NCBI GenBank assembly: GCA_021204735.1
Contig: JAJPYV010000373.1
Span: forward strand, 1-6,828
Origin: Prevotella sp.
GTDB lineage: Bacteria; Bacteroidota; Bacteroidia; Bacteroidales; Bacteroidaceae
Reading direction: 5' to 3'
Length of the DNA: 6,828 bases
The notes beneath the pieces were generated by a model that ran no database searches, was not told the origin of the DNA, and was given only the letters and a program-made list of their open reading frames with translations. The first letter of the stretch is position 1, and each line of letters starts with the position of its first letter. Below, piece by piece: positions 6,820 to 6,828 of this stretch. The translations under genes were made by a program, and so were the position numbers.

Positions 6820-6828
6820 ATTATATAT

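Overview
The window reads as chromosomal DNA of a Bacteroidota (Bacteroidetes) bacterium, possibly Prevotella-like. Four things point there: promoters with the TAnnTTTG -7 box, start codons preceded by A/T-rich sequence rather than a strong Shine-Dalgarno, periplasmic glycan-degrading enzymes with family members common in this phylum, and a C-tract/G-tract palindromic repeat of a kind I associate with these genomes. The genus is a guess.

All genes lie on the minus strand. In transcription order (right to left): a strong hairpin at 6784-6819, probably the terminator of a neighbour outside the window; an A/T-rich leader with a TAAATTTG box; a sialate O-acetylesterase-family (SASA) esterase (5204-6631); after 3 bases, a DUF5703-type putative (alpha/alpha)6-barrel glycosidase (2909-5200); after 18 bases, a GH78 alpha-L-rhamnosidase (122-2890). 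A promoter with good Bacteroides consensus then drives a tRNA-Arg(CCG) gene whose 3' end is cut off by the window start.

The three enzymes look like one operon. All carry type I signal peptides without a convincing lipobox, so they probably act in the periplasm. A plausible division of labour is that the esterase removes acetyl groups, the GH78 enzyme removes terminal alpha-L-rhamnose, and the DUF5703 protein cleaves another, unknown linkage. Rhamnose-containing and often acetylated plant glycans such as pectin are natural candidates, but the substrate is inference. No SusC/SusD pair or regulator is visible.

The most unusual structure is at the junction of the DUF5703 and GH78 genes. Two nearly identical copies of a palindromic repeat face each other in inverted orientation, about 85-100 bp apart. 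One copy is translated as part of the C-terminus of the upstream protein. The other is translated, in the opposite orientation, as the N-terminal part of the GH78 signal peptide. In the shared mRNA the copies could pair into a long hairpin with the upstream stop codon and the GH78 start codon in its loop.
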